DNA from: Clostridia bacterium
GTDB taxonomy: Bacteria > Bacillota > Clostridia > Oscillospirales > CAG-272
NCBI GenBank assembly: GCA_017453305.1
Contig: JAFTKJ010000022.1
Coordinates: 1 to 40,930 of the forward strand
Reading direction: 5' to 3'
DNA length: 40,930 nt
How positions within the stretch are numbered: the first letter of the stretch is position 1; every line of letters begins with the position of its first letter. The notes beneath the pieces are model-generated. The model was not told the DNA's origin. It saw only the letters and a program-made list of their open reading frames with translations, and ran no database searches. Both the position numbers and the translations under genes were made by a program. Shown here piece after piece: positions 25,677-33,649 of this stretch.

Positions 25677-25765
25677 TATTATATTGAAAACTTGCTGCAC
25701 AAATACATCTTTTCTTCAAACAATCCTCATTAAATTCTTGTAAATATAGACTTTTCGTTAAAAAC

Positions 25766-25794
25766 TGTTGTCCCTACTTGACCACACTCGTGTC
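25766..25794 (+). repeat. 29-bp junction sequence, copy 2
   Basis: Identical to copy 1 (23443-23471) over the full 29 bases and again fused to a spoIVB 3' end. Confidence 0.9.
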
Positions 25795-25795
25795 A

Positions 25796-25936
25796 GGCTC
25801 GCCCATCATCCAGAACGGCAAGCTCGTCGGCGCGGTTACCCACGTTCTCATCAACGATCCCACCACGGGGTACGGAATTTTCATTGAGAATATGCTCGCC
25901 AATATTCCAACACCGCTGGTGGCAAGAGCGTCGTAA
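25796..25936 (+). pseudogene. spoIVB 3'-end duplicate, copy 2
   Basis: Forty-seven codons in the spoIVB frame: [20 protein letters not shown] and DPTTGYGIF as in the intact gene, then a different C terminus ([17 protein letters not shown], stop). It is followed by a good terminator at 25941-25988. It may be the end of the original host spoIVB, displaced here by later insertions, or the end brought by an older element. Confidence 0.85.
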
Positions 25937-25940
25937 AACC

Positions 25941-25988
25941 AAAAGGCAATATCATTCCGATGCAAAAATCGGTTTGATATTGCCTTTT
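25941..25988. terminator. terminator behind spoIVB copy 2 and araC-type gene
   Basis: Stem AAAAGGCAATATCA (25941-25954) and TGATATTGCCTTTT (25975-25988) with an inner CCGAT/ATCGG stem. Serves both directions between convergent ends. A near-identical terminator occurs at 36910-36953 and a half copy at 33583-33600. Confidence 0.88.
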
Positions 25989-25990
25989 CT

Positions 25991-26806
25991 TTATCGCGTT
26001 TTAAGTGCGCTTTTCCTATATTCACTTGGCGTAATTTTACAGTTTCTTTTAAACAGCTCAAGGAAGTTTGAAAGTGAGCCAAAACCTGACCCGAAACATG
26101 CATCCGAGACCGAAAAACCGTTTGCCAACATACTTTTAGCATGCCCCAACCGAAGTCTTGTCAGCATATCGATATAGGTTTCTCCCGTAACCTTTTTGAA
26201 TAATTCGCTGAAATACGTTGGATGATATCCCGCCTCTGCGGCAACGTCATCAAGGGTTATTTTTTCAGCAAAGTGCATCTCCATATAAACAACAGCTCTC
26301 CTGATGCCTCTGTTCTGCTCACCACGGCTTGCATCCTCTTGGAATATCGTGTTTTTTCTCAAAAGATACTTGACAACGTACTGTAAAATCTGTTTTTGAC
26401 AATCCCCGGACGTTTGACATTCATCAAGCAGTATGTCAGCCGCATTCAGAAGTCTGTCACGTTCCGTACCATCAAACGCGTATGCTCTTTTCATCCTTTC
26501 GAAAACCAGAAGAGCCATATCCTTATCATCAAGGATACTGTTATCAAAAGAAATATTGATAAGTTCAGTCACCTCATTCACATCCAGATAATGAAAGTCG
26601 GTAGGGTTGAGAAAAAAAGCATCGTTTACCGAAATATCGTATTCTACATCGTTGATAATATATTTTCCGGAACCCGACAAAATGATCTCTATCTCAAAAT
26701 AGCTGTGCCAATGCAGAGGATGGCCTCCTACGATTGTGTGCTTTTCTACCGCCAGATTACGACCGTTCGGAAGTCGACGTCTTTCGCATCTTTCTATTTC
26801 ATACAT
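25991..26806 (-). CDS. AraC-family regulator with cupin domain
   Basis: A 271-residue regulator: an N-terminal cupin (about 15-100, with GGHPLHWHSYFEIEIILSG) for sugar sensing and two helix-turn-helix motifs at the C terminus (about 170-265; ITLDDVAAEAGYHPTYFSELF and GFSVSDACFGSGFG with FLELFKR). AGGAG precedes the ATG. Divergent from the beta-mannosidase operon 160 bases away, which it most likely activates. Confidence 0.9.
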   Translation of the reverse strand: MYEIERCERRRLPNGRNLAVEKHTIVGGHPLHWHSYFEIEIILSGSGKYIINDVEYDISVNDAFFLNPTDFHYLDVNEVTELINISFDNSILDDKDMALLVFERMKRAYAFDGTERDRLLNAADILLDECQTSGDCQKQILQYVVKYLLRKNTIFQEDASRGEQNRGIRRAVVYMEMHFAEKITLDDVAAEAGYHPTYFSELFKKVTGETYIDMLTRLRLGHAKSMLANGFSVSDACFGSGFGSLSNFLELFKRNCKITPSEYRKSALKTR

Positions 26807-26840
26807 ATCGTTACTCCTAACAACAATCTATCATAATACA

Positions 26841-26869
26841 ATTATACACGATATTTTTGTTTTTGTAAA
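26841..26869 (-). promoter_or_regulatory. promoter of the araC-type gene
   Basis: On the minus strand TTTACA (26869-26864) and TATAAT (26846-26841), spacer 17. Confidence 0.65.
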
Positions 26870-26910
26870 CAAAAATCATAAAAAACCGTTGATTATCCAT
26901 AGAATATTGT

Positions 26911-26939
26911 TTGAAATTTTAGAATAATGCGGGTATAAT
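26911..26939 (+). promoter_or_regulatory. promoter of the beta-mannosidase operon
   Basis: TTGAAA (26911-26916) and TATAAT (26934-26939), spacer 17. The 40 bases between this and the divergent promoter are the likely site of AraC-type control. Confidence 0.78.
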
Positions 26940-26968
26940 GAAATCAAAAAAGGCAAAAGAGGTGCAAA

Positions 26969-29191
26969 ATGGAAAACATCGTATTGAACGGAACGTGGTC
27001 TCTGAAAGGAAAAAGCCAATGCCGAGAGCCAGAAAACATCATATCCATCGACGCGCAGGTTCCCGGATGCGTACAGCTTGATCTCTCAAAGGCAGGATCC
27101 CTTCCCGAGGATCTTTTTATGGGGCAAAACATACTCGAGGCTGAAAAGTATGAAGAATACGAATGGTGGTATGAACGAAAATTCATTGCGCCAAAGCAAA
27201 GAAGAAACGTGTATCTTGTGTTTGAAGGTGTTGATTGTCTTGCGGAATACTTTTTAAACGGTGTGAAGCTTGGAGAGAGCAAAAACATGTTGATTGCACA
27301 CGAATTCAGAGTGGATGATGCTTTGTGCGACGGAGAAAACGTACTCACCGTTCACCTAAGCTCTGCGATGCTTTCCGCAAGCAAGGAGGATTATCCCATA
27401 AGACTTCTGCACAGCCACAATATTGACGGCTGTTATCTGAGAAAGCCACCGCATTCCTTCGGCTGGGATATTATGCCGCGTGCAGTAACGGCAGGAATAT
27501 GGAGAGATGTTCGGCTGGAAGTCCGCGACCGTATCTACTTTGAACAGTCGTTTATCAGTACAAATAACAACAACGGCACTTTTTTCTACGTTCTTAAATC
27601 CGACAGCTTTGATTTTAGCCGTGTGGAGATTGAATTGGAAGGCTCTTGCGGTGACAGCAAAATAAATGCAAGAAGCGGTTGTAAATGGAAATGCGGAAAG
27701 CTGAATTTTACAGTGAAAGATCCAAAGCTTTGGTTCCCTTACGGGTACGGCGATGCCAACGTTTACGATTGCAAGGCGCGCATTTATGAAAACGGAGTAT
27801 TGGTTCACGAGGATGATATCAGCTTCGGTATACGCGACGTTCAGTTGGATCGCAGAGATCCCGACGGTTCAGATAAAGGTCAATTTAGATTCTTAATTAA
27901 CGGCATTGAGATCATGTGTAAAGGATCAAACTGGGTACCGCTTGATGCCTTCCACTGTCGAGAAGCCGAACGCTACGACCGTGCGCTTGATCTTGTTCGT
28001 GATATTGGCTGTAATATCCTTCGCTGCTGGGGCGGCAACGTCTACGAGGATCACAAGTTTTTTGATTTTTGCGATCGCAACGGAATTATGGTATGGCAGG
28101 ATTTTGCTATGGCATGCGGACTGTACCCCGAGACCGACGAATTTATGCAAAACATGAAGGATGAGGTAACGGCGGTAATCAGAAAACTAAGGAATCATCC
28201 TTCCATCGTTCTTTGGGCGGGCGACAATGAGGTGGACGCCTGCTTCCCACAATACGACCCTAATGCCAATCGGATCACCAGACAGCTGATCTCTGACTGC
28301 GTCCGCGATAACGACCTCGGCAGGCCATATCTTCCAAGCTCCCCGTACATCTCCGAAACGATGTATTCACGAGGTGTCCGATCGCAGGTCTACGGCTCTA
28401 TTCTGCCCGAGGATCATCTTTGGGGACCGCGCGATTATTTCAAAAGCGATTTTTACAAAAACAATTCGGCACATTTTGTCAGCGAAACAGGGTATCATGG
28501 GTGTCCATCACTTGAGTCCATAAAGAAATTTATCACGCCTGACCGAGTGTGGCCATACAGTAATAATTCGGAATGGATTCTTCATTCAAGCGACCAAAAC
28601 GGCAACGACAGTCGTGTCATGTTGATGGAAAAACAGGTTCGGCAGCTTTTTGGAAACGTCCCTACCGACCCCGAAGAATACATTCTGGCATCCCAAATCT
28701 CGCAAGCTGAGGCAAAGAAGTATTTTATTGAGCGCATACGCGTGGGGCGTCCGGAAAAAACGGGCGTTATATGGTGGAATTTGTTAGATGGCTGGCCCCA
28801 AATGTCGGATGCGGTAGTGGACTACTATTTTACAAAAAAAATTGCATACGACTATATAAAACGTTCACAGGCCCCTTTTGCCGTTATTGCTGATGAAATT
28901 TCAAATTGGGGATTCACATTGTATGCTTGTAATGATACGTTAGAGGAAAAACGAGGTAGCTTGACAGTCAAAGACGCTTTCACGGATCAAATAATATACA
29001 AGGGCGACTTCACGGCTGCGGTTAATACCGGCACCCCGATTGCAAAGCTTTCTGCATATTATTCAGAACAAAAAATTCTCATATTTGAATGGGAAGTCGG
29101 CGACAAACGCGGATATAACCACTACCTGTGCGGATATCCTCCGATTTCGCTTGAAATGTACAAGTCGGTGATGAAAAAATACCATTTTTGA
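26969..29191 (+). CDS. beta-mannosidase, glycoside hydrolase family 2
   Basis: A 740-residue cytoplasmic retaining exo-glycosidase that releases mannose from beta-mannosides. Sugar-binding jelly-roll (about 1-170, PGCVQLDLSKAG, WWYERKF), immunoglobulin-like domain (about 185-290), TIM barrel (about 300-600) with NILRCWGGNVYED. Acid/base Glu421 in WAGDNEVD and nucleophile Glu506 in SETGYHG. It is shorter than the usual 800-850 residues, mainly at the C terminus. GAGGTG precedes the ATG. First gene of an operon with a ROK kinase and SIS isomerase. Confidence 0.9.
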   Translation: MENIVLNGTWSLKGKSQCREPENIISIDAQVPGCVQLDLSKAGSLPEDLFMGQNILEAEKYEEYEWWYERKFIAPKQRRNVYLVFEGVDCLAEYFLNGVKLGESKNMLIAHEFRVDDALCDGENVLTVHLSSAMLSASKEDYPIRLLHSHNIDGCYLRKPPHSFGWDIMPRAVTAGIWRDVRLEVRDRIYFEQSFISTNNNNGTFFYVLKSDSFDFSRVEIELEGSCGDSKINARSGCKWKCGKLNFTVKDPKLWFPYGYGDANVYDCKARIYENGVLVHEDDISFGIRDVQLDRRDPDGSDKGQFRFLINGIEIMCKGSNWVPLDAFHCREAERYDRALDLVRDIGCNILRCWGGNVYEDHKFFDFCDRNGIMVWQDFAMACGLYPETDEFMQNMKDEVTAVIRKLRNHPSIVLWAGDNEVDACFPQYDPNANRITRQLISDCVRDNDLGRPYLPSSPYISETMYSRGVRSQVYGSILPEDHLWGPRDYFKSDFYKNNSAHFVSETGYHGCPSLESIKKFITPDRVWPYSNNSEWILHSSDQNGNDSRVMLMEKQVRQLFGNVPTDPEEYILASQISQAEAKKYFIERIRVGRPEKTGVIWWNLLDGWPQMSDAVVDYYFTKKIAYDYIKRSQAPFAVIADEISNWGFTLYACNDTLEEKRGSLTVKDAFTDQIIYKGDFTAAVNTGTPIAKLSAYYSEQKILIFEWEVGDKRGYNHYLCGYPPISLEMYKSVMKKYHF

Positions 29192-29199
29192 GGAAGGTT

Positions 29200-30147
29200 A
29201 TGTACATACTTGGATTTGATATAGGCGGGACAAAGTGCGCCGTTGTCACTGCTCTGTGGGACGGTAAAACGATTGATATTTTAAAAAAGAAGTCGATCCC
29301 TACAGATCACGGCATAAGCGCATATCAGATGTTAGACCGTCTTTTCGAGCTTGCAGACAGCCTGATCGATCAGACTCCCGATAAAATCGGTATCTCCTGC
29401 GGAGGTCCGCTTGATTCCGCACGTGGCATCATCATGAGTCCCCCGAATCTACCCGGCTGGGATAATATTGAAATAGTCAGATACATTGAAAAGCATTACA
29501 ACGCCCCGGCAAAACTACAGAACGATGCAAATGCTTGTGCGCTCGCGGAGTGGAAATTCGGTGCAGGTATCGGATGTAAAAATATGATTTTTTTAACCTT
29601 CGGAACAGGCTTAGGCGCGGGATTGATCCTGAATGGAACATTATACGAGGGCGCAAACGGAAATGCAGGCGAGATCGGTCATATACGTCTCGAAAAGGAT
29701 GGACCGATCGGATATTGCAAGCGCGGATCGTTCGAAGGCTTTTGCAGCGGTGGGGGGATTGCTCAGCTCGGCTACACTATGGGTTTGAAATGCATCAAAG
29801 ACGGCACGTATCCCTTATATTTTAAAGAAGGAATGTCCGTAAATGATATAAATGCAAAGTCGATAGCAGATGCTGCGGCAAAAGGCGACCCCACGGCACT
29901 CGAGGTCTATCGTCTATCCGGGGAATACTTAGGGAAGGGATTATCTCTGCTGATCGATATTTTAAATCCCGAGAAAATTGTCATAGGAAGCATTTTTACC
30001 AGAAACAAATCACTGTTTTTTGATGCTATGACATCCGAAATAGAGAAAGAAGCATTGTTGCCATCTGCAAACTGTTGTAAAATAGTTTCTTCCGGTCTCG
30101 GAGAAGAGATTGGTGATTATGCGTCTGTCGCCACAGCGCTTTTATAA
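29200..30147 (+). CDS. ROK-family sugar kinase
   Basis: A 315-residue kinase with the ROK start LGFDIGGTKCAVV, the LTFGTGLGAGLILNG phosphate loop and GNAGEIGHIRL with the catalytic-region His. The zinc motif C-x-C-G-x-x-G-C is nearly lost: only Cys173 in GYCKRGSFEG remains. It probably phosphorylates glucose, mannose or an N-acetylhexosamine released by the mannosidase. The ATG at 29200 has GGAAGG just before it; a TTG at 29188 overlapping the previous stop is the alternative. Eight bases separate it from the mannosidase stop. Confidence 0.86.
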   Translation: MYILGFDIGGTKCAVVTALWDGKTIDILKKKSIPTDHGISAYQMLDRLFELADSLIDQTPDKIGISCGGPLDSARGIIMSPPNLPGWDNIEIVRYIEKHYNAPAKLQNDANACALAEWKFGAGIGCKNMIFLTFGTGLGAGLILNGTLYEGANGNAGEIGHIRLEKDGPIGYCKRGSFEGFCSGGGIAQLGYTMGLKCIKDGTYPLYFKEGMSVNDINAKSIADAAAKGDPTALEVYRLSGEYLGKGLSLLIDILNPEKIVIGSIFTRNKSLFFDAMTSEIEKEALLPSANCCKIVSSGLGEEIGDYASVATALL

Positions 30148-30157
30148 GGAGAAAAAT

Positions 30158-30751
30158 ATGTTCACTGAACTACTTGAGAGATACCCGAAATTGATTTCTT
30201 GCAAGGACGATATCCTGCGCGCAAGAGAAGCCCTCATACGGTGCTACGAGAAAAAAGGAAAGCTGTTGCTCTGCGGCAACGGCGGAAGCTCTGCTGACTG
30301 CGACCACATCGTCGGAGAGCTTATGAAAGGTTTTTTGCTCAAACGAAAAATAGATGACGATAGAATCCCCAAGGATATCCGTCAATATTTGCAACACTCT
30401 TTACCGGCAATCTCTCTTTCGTCTCAAACAGCCGCTATGAGCGCATTCATCAACGACGCAGAGCCTTCGATGGTTTATGCGCAAATGCTTTACGGTTATG
30501 CCCAACCCAACGACGTATTTATCGGACTGTCCACCTCCGGGAATTCCGCCAACGTAGTAAATGCCGCTACGGTTGCAAAAGCAATCGGGCTTGGAACGAT
30601 TGCACTGACGGGAAAGAACGGTGGTACTCTGTCAGAAATATGCGACGTTGCCATTCGCGTACCCGAAACCGAAACCTACAAGATCCAGGAGCTTCATTTA
30701 CCCGTTTATCACTACCTTTGCGCAGAAATTGAGAAACATTTTTTTGATTGA
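30158..30751 (+). CDS. SIS-domain phosphosugar isomerase (GmhA-like)
   Basis: A 197-residue sugar isomerase domain protein similar to phosphoheptose isomerase: LLCGNGGSSADCDHI (about 37-51) and GLSTSGNSANVVNA bind the sugar phosphate, with a C-terminal ETYKIQELHLPVYH. True GmhA makes heptose for lipopolysaccharide; in a Clostridia operon with a mannosidase and a ROK kinase a hexose-phosphate isomerase or a regulatory SIS role is as likely. Overlapping AAGGAG covers the ROK stop. The stop is three bases before junction copy 3. Confidence 0.8.
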   Translation: MFTELLERYPKLISCKDDILRAREALIRCYEKKGKLLLCGNGGSSADCDHIVGELMKGFLLKRKIDDDRIPKDIRQYLQHSLPAISLSSQTAAMSAFINDAEPSMVYAQMLYGYAQPNDVFIGLSTSGNSANVVNAATVAKAIGLGTIALTGKNGGTLSEICDVAIRVPETETYKIQELHLPVYHYLCAEIEKHFFD

Positions 30752-30754
30752 TTT

Positions 30755-30783
30755 TGTTGTCCTATTTTGACCACACTCCTGTC
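30755..30783 (+). repeat. 29-bp junction sequence, copy 3 (diverged)
   Basis: 24 of 29 bases match copies 1 and 2, with the changes clustered at positions 9-12; TTGACCACACTC is kept. Fused at the same point to GGGCTCTCC of spoIVB type. Confidence 0.75.
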
Positions 30784-30784
30784 G

Positions 30785-30822
30785 GGCTCTCCGCGGGCTA
30801 CGGCATTTTTTTGGAGAACATG
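30785..30822 (+). pseudogene. spoIVB 3'-end duplicate, copy 3 (internally deleted)
   Basis: GGCTCTCC is joined directly to GGGCTACGGCATTTTTTTGG, that is, the Gly-Ser-Pro codons run straight into Gly-Tyr-Gly-Ile-Phe-Leu-Glu-Asn-Met, with about 65 bases of the usual sequence missing. The normal stop is lost. A decayed relic. Confidence 0.65.
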
Positions 30823-30861
30823 CCGAGTGTTCGCATACGTAACGCATATCAAAAAGCCAAA

Positions 30862-30888
30862 CGGCGGCACGATATCCTCGTGCCGCCG
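30862..30888 (-). terminator. GC-rich stem-loop behind the acetyltransferase gene
   Basis: Stem CGGCGGCACGA (30862-30872) and TCGTGCCGCCG (30878-30888), loop TATCC. On the minus strand it is followed by TTTGGCTTTTT, a broken T tract. Confidence 0.7.
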
Positions 30889-30904
30889 CTTGTCAGATCT
30901 ACGT

Positions 30905-31372
30905 TTATTCTTCGGTTTTAAATGCCAGCAGATAGAAGATCTCAATGCCGTTGACGTACTGTCCCATGCGCTGGAATCCGCGGCTTTCGTAAAGCGTCTG
31001 TCCGCGCAAATTTGCAAACTGCGTGGTCAGGCTGATGCCGCCCTTGCCTGCCGCCTTTGCTTCGGCAATGGCATAATCGATCAGCTTTCCGCCAAGACCC
31101 TTGCCTCGAATGCCGTCACGAACGGCAATGCCCAGCACGGGAATGCCCGTACTCCACTGCATAAAGAACACAAGTCCGACCATTTTGCCATCCAGCACTG
31201 CCATCCAATAGCGGTGATTGGTATCCTGCTCGGCGCAAAAACGAAGTGCACCGTTGCGGTTACAATCCTGACGATTAAACAGCGCGCGCGTTTCCGGCCC
31301 CATCGCATCAAAAAAATCGTTGACTAAAGCCACGTCCTCCGGCTTCATGTCGCGAATCAAAATTTCATCCAT
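30905..31372 (-). CDS. GNAT-family N-acetyltransferase
   Basis: A 155-residue acetyl-CoA-dependent acetyltransferase. Motif A is VRDGIRGKGLGGKLIDYA with the R-G-x-G-x-G/A pyrophosphate loop, followed by LYESRGF typical of motif B. Substrate unknown (amine, peptide N terminus or antibiotic). GGAG precedes the ATG and a consensus promoter lies upstream. Its GC-rich codon use resembles the flanking chromosome, unlike segments 1-3, although it lies between junction copies 3 and 4. Confidence 0.85.
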   Translation of the reverse strand: MDEILIRDMKPEDVALVNDFFDAMGPETRALFNRQDCNRNGALRFCAEQDTNHRYWMAVLDGKMVGLVFFMQWSTGIPVLGIAVRDGIRGKGLGGKLIDYAIAEAKAAGKGGISLTTQFANLRGQTLYESRGFQRMGQYVNGIEIFYLLAFKTEE

Positions 31373-31418
31373 TGCAGTATCTCCTTTTTGAAAAGTGGTA
31401 TTCGATAACCGTATTTAC

Positions 31419-31447
31419 ATTATAACATGTCCCGCAAGCAAAGTCAA
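31419..31447 (-). promoter_or_regulatory. promoter of the GNAT gene
   Basis: On the minus strand TTGACT (31447-31442) and TATAAT (31424-31419), spacer 17. Confidence 0.78.
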
Positions 31448-31472
31448 TACGCCACTCAAATTTTTTCAAAAA

Positions 31473-31541
31473 TGTTGTCCCTTCTTGACCACTCCCGTGT
31501 CCGGCTCCCAATCATTCGGGACAAACGGCTCATGGGGCGGT
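31473..31541 (+). repeat. junction sequence copy 4 with decayed spoIVB end
   Basis: Bases 31473-31501 match the 29-bp junction at 26 positions. They are followed by GGCTCCCAATCATTCGGG and, further on, GGGGCGGTCACCCACGT, a frame-shifted relic of the spoIVB 3' end (compare GGCTCCCCGATCATCC and GGCGCGGTCACGCACGT in copy 1). The most degraded copy. Confidence 0.7.
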
Positions 31542-31620
31542 CACCCACGTACGTATCTTCCTTGCTTGAGGGGAATAAAAAACGATTTCTTCGGGAGCAA
31601 TACAAAGTAAAAAATAAGGC

Positions 31621-31648
31621 TTGCTTTTTTGCAAAAACGTGATATAAT
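31621..31648 (+). promoter_or_regulatory. promoter of the serine hydrolase gene
   Basis: TTGCTT (31621-31626) and TATAAT (31643-31648) with a 16-base spacer. Confidence 0.6.
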
Positions 31649-31685
31649 GATACTGTAATTTACAGTGGCATGGAGGCGCACGTTT

Positions 31686-32807
31686 ATGTTTTCGAACACA
31701 AGAGCTTTGTTGGATGAATTTGAACGCCTGGGCATTCCCGGCTTTGATCTTTCGGTTTGGCACAAGGGACGCGAGGTCTTTCGCAAGAATCGCGGCGTGT
31801 CGGACGAAAACGGCACACCCATGAGGGGCACGGAGCACTACAATATTTATTCCTGCTCCAAGGTCATTACCTGCACCGCCGCCATGATGCTGGTGGAGGC
31901 GGGGAAATTGCGCCTTGAGGACGAGGTCGCGCTCTATCTCCCCGCATTTGGCGATATGCGCGTCAAGCAGGCAGGTTCCATCGTCAAGGCAGAGCGCCGC
32001 ATGACCGTTTTCCACCTGTTTACCATGACCGCAGGACTGAACTACGATTGCGGCAATGAGGCAATCGTTCGCGGACGTCAGCAAACCGACGGACGCTCCC
32101 CCACCGTGGAAATGATGAAGTACGTCGCGCAGATCCCTTTGGAGTTTGAACCCGGCGCAAGCTGGAATTACTCGCTTTGTCACGACGTGTTGGCTGCTGT
32201 GGTCGAGGTGGTCAGCGGTATGCGCTTTGGCGAATTTGTCAAAACGCGTATTCTCGATCCCATGGGCATGACAAACACCACCTTCCTTTTGCCCGAGGAG
32301 GAAGTTCCCTCCCTTGCGGCGCAGTACCGCTTTAACGGCAAGGAGTTTGAAAACGTGGGGCGTCAGATCCAAAGCTATAAACTCGGCTCCCTCTATGAAA
32401 GCGGTGGCGCGGGAGCGATCAGCACCGTAGACGATTATATCCGCTTTTTGGAGGGGCTCCGTACGGGCAAGCTGTTGAATGAGGAATCGATGGAACGGAT
32501 GACGCACGACTACCTGAACGAGGAACAAAGAGCCGCATGCTGGGTTCCCGATGGCTACGGCTACGGTCTTGGCGTACGCGTGCCGCGCGCAGGATATCCG
32601 CGCACCGACTACGGTTGGGGTGGCGCGGCAGGCGCGTATCTTGCCATTGATCCCACACATGAGATCAGCATCTATTACGCACAGCACGTCTTGGGCTCCC
32701 CCAACGGAAATTTGCGCAAGGATCTGACCGAGGCTGTCAAGCTGGATCTCGGTTATTCCGCATTCAAGGAAAGCATGTGGCGTGGCGCAGGCAGTACGCT
32801 GGCATGA
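31686..32807 (+). CDS. beta-lactamase-fold serine hydrolase (class C-like)
   Basis: A 373-residue penicillin-binding-protein-like hydrolase or esterase. The Ser-x-x-Lys motif is Ser56-Cys-Ser-Lys59; the second motif is Tyr162 in WNYSLCHDV (Leu replaces the usual Asn of Y-x-N); the third region is GWGGAAGAYL. No signal peptide, so it is not a classical beta-lactamase; intracellular esterase or peptidase is likelier. The ATG at 31686 has GGAGG nine bases before it. Followed after 33 bases by an SGNH gene in the same direction. Confidence 0.85.
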   Translation: MFSNTRALLDEFERLGIPGFDLSVWHKGREVFRKNRGVSDENGTPMRGTEHYNIYSCSKVITCTAAMMLVEAGKLRLEDEVALYLPAFGDMRVKQAGSIVKAERRMTVFHLFTMTAGLNYDCGNEAIVRGRQQTDGRSPTVEMMKYVAQIPLEFEPGASWNYSLCHDVLAAVVEVVSGMRFGEFVKTRILDPMGMTNTTFLLPEEEVPSLAAQYRFNGKEFENVGRQIQSYKLGSLYESGGAGAISTVDDYIRFLEGLRTGKLLNEESMERMTHDYLNEEQRAACWVPDGYGYGLGVRVPRAGYPRTDYGWGGAAGAYLAIDPTHEISIYYAQHVLGSPNGNLRKDLTEAVKLDLGYSAFKESMWRGAGSTLA

Positions 32808-32840
32808 ATTGAAAAAATGGAGGATTGGAGAACAGCAGAA

Positions 32841-33569
32841 ATGAGCAATTCCATAACCAAAAACGATCCTTACCTGCAAATGGCAAAAAATACCGTCAAC
32901 GCCAACGGACAGCTCGCGGAGAGTGAGTACGTCAAATTTGACAATCCCGACGGCATGGGTGTACGCATCCTCTTTGTTGGCAACTCGATCACTCTGCACG
33001 GCGTACGCCCCGAGATCGGCTGGCACCACGCGTGGGGGATGGCGGCATCCGCCAAGGAGCTGGATTACGTGCACCGCGTGAAGCGTGCCGTGCGCGAAAA
33101 AGATCCCGACGCCGCCTTTTGCATCTGCCAGGTGGCAGATTGGGAGCGTCAATATCAAAACGGCAGTCAGACACTGCACTTGTACCAAGCCGCACGCGCA
33201 TTTGAAGCCGACATCATCGTCCTGCGTTGCATTGAAAACTGCCCTGCACAAGCCTTTGACGGCAAGGTCTTTCAAAAGGAGTTGGATGCCCTGCTCCGCT
33301 ATCTTTCCAACCAAAAAACGCCGCACGTTCTGGTCACCACGGGCTTTTGGCGTCACCCCGGCGATGATGCCCTGTGCGCGTATGCGCAAGCGAACGGGTA
33401 CCCTCTCATTCCCCTTGGAGATCTTGGTGAGGACAACGCCATGAAGGCGATTGGTCTGTTTGCGCACGAGGGCGTTGCAAACCACCCGGGAGATCTTGGC
33501 ATGCAACGGATCTCCGAGCGCATTGCCGCGCATCTTATGCCACTGATGAAGGAATATCAGCACTCTTAA
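32841..33569 (+). CDS. SGNH/GDSL-type hydrolase, atypical
   Basis: A 242-residue cytoplasmic protein with the SGNH nucleophile Ser49 in FVGNSITLHG, and a C-terminal His215 in GVANHPGDLGM. The Asp normally three residues before that His is Val212, so it may use a Ser-His dyad or have changed role. Asp/Asn contacts in the middle (VLRCIENCPAQ) resemble the block with conserved Asn. Start at 32841 is preferred over 32817 because of GGAG ten bases upstream. Probably co-transcribed with the serine hydrolase gene; carbohydrate de-acylation is a reasonable guess. Confidence 0.78.
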   Translation: MSNSITKNDPYLQMAKNTVNANGQLAESEYVKFDNPDGMGVRILFVGNSITLHGVRPEIGWHHAWGMAASAKELDYVHRVKRAVREKDPDAAFCICQVADWERQYQNGSQTLHLYQAARAFEADIIVLRCIENCPAQAFDGKVFQKELDALLRYLSNQKTPHVLVTTGFWRHPGDDALCAYAQANGYPLIPLGDLGEDNAMKAIGLFAHEGVANHPGDLGMQRISERIAAHLMPLMKEYQHS

Positions 33570-33582
33570 CTCACTATAAAAC

Positions 33583-33600
33583 AAAAAGGCAATATCATTC
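33583..33600 (+). repeat. half copy of the GGCAATATCATTC terminator
   Basis: AAAAAGGCAATATCATTC matches the left arm of the terminators at 25941 and 36910, but no complementary right arm follows. It lies just behind the SGNH gene, where a terminator would be expected, and appears cut by a rearrangement. Confidence 0.6.
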
Positions 33601-33649
33601 TACGCTGAATTTTTATTTGCTTTCTGCTCATCGGCAAAGCCTTTATGGA

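Larger units (their letters stand above)
23472..25794. mobile_element. inserted segment 2 (2.3 kb): membrane protein and AAA ATPase
   Basis: Same architecture as segment 1: spoIVB 3' end (23473-23601), conserved end module (23602-23739), AT-rich cargo, 29-bp junction at 25766-25794. No recombinase gene inside. Confidence 0.5.
25795..30783. mobile_element. inserted segment 3 (5.0 kb): AraC, beta-mannosidase, ROK, SIS
   Basis: From the spoIVB copy at 25796 to the diverged junction at 30755-30783. It lacks the TTGTCCCT end module of segments 1 and 2 and has a terminator instead, so it may be an older or different element, or partly native sequence. Base composition lies between the AT-rich segments 1-2 and the flanks. 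Confidence 0.35.

Noticed and set aside
29200-30751. Sialic-acid (nan) pathway reading of ROK kinase plus aldolase plus sialidase-like genes
   Set aside because: The aldolase/BNR operon and the ROK gene are 20 kb apart in different segments; the aldolase lacks the NanA motif and no NanE or transporter is present.
31530-33584. Open frame of 684 codons on the minus strand
   Set aside because: Antisense to the serine hydrolase and SGNH genes, which carry clear catalytic motifs and ribosome sites.
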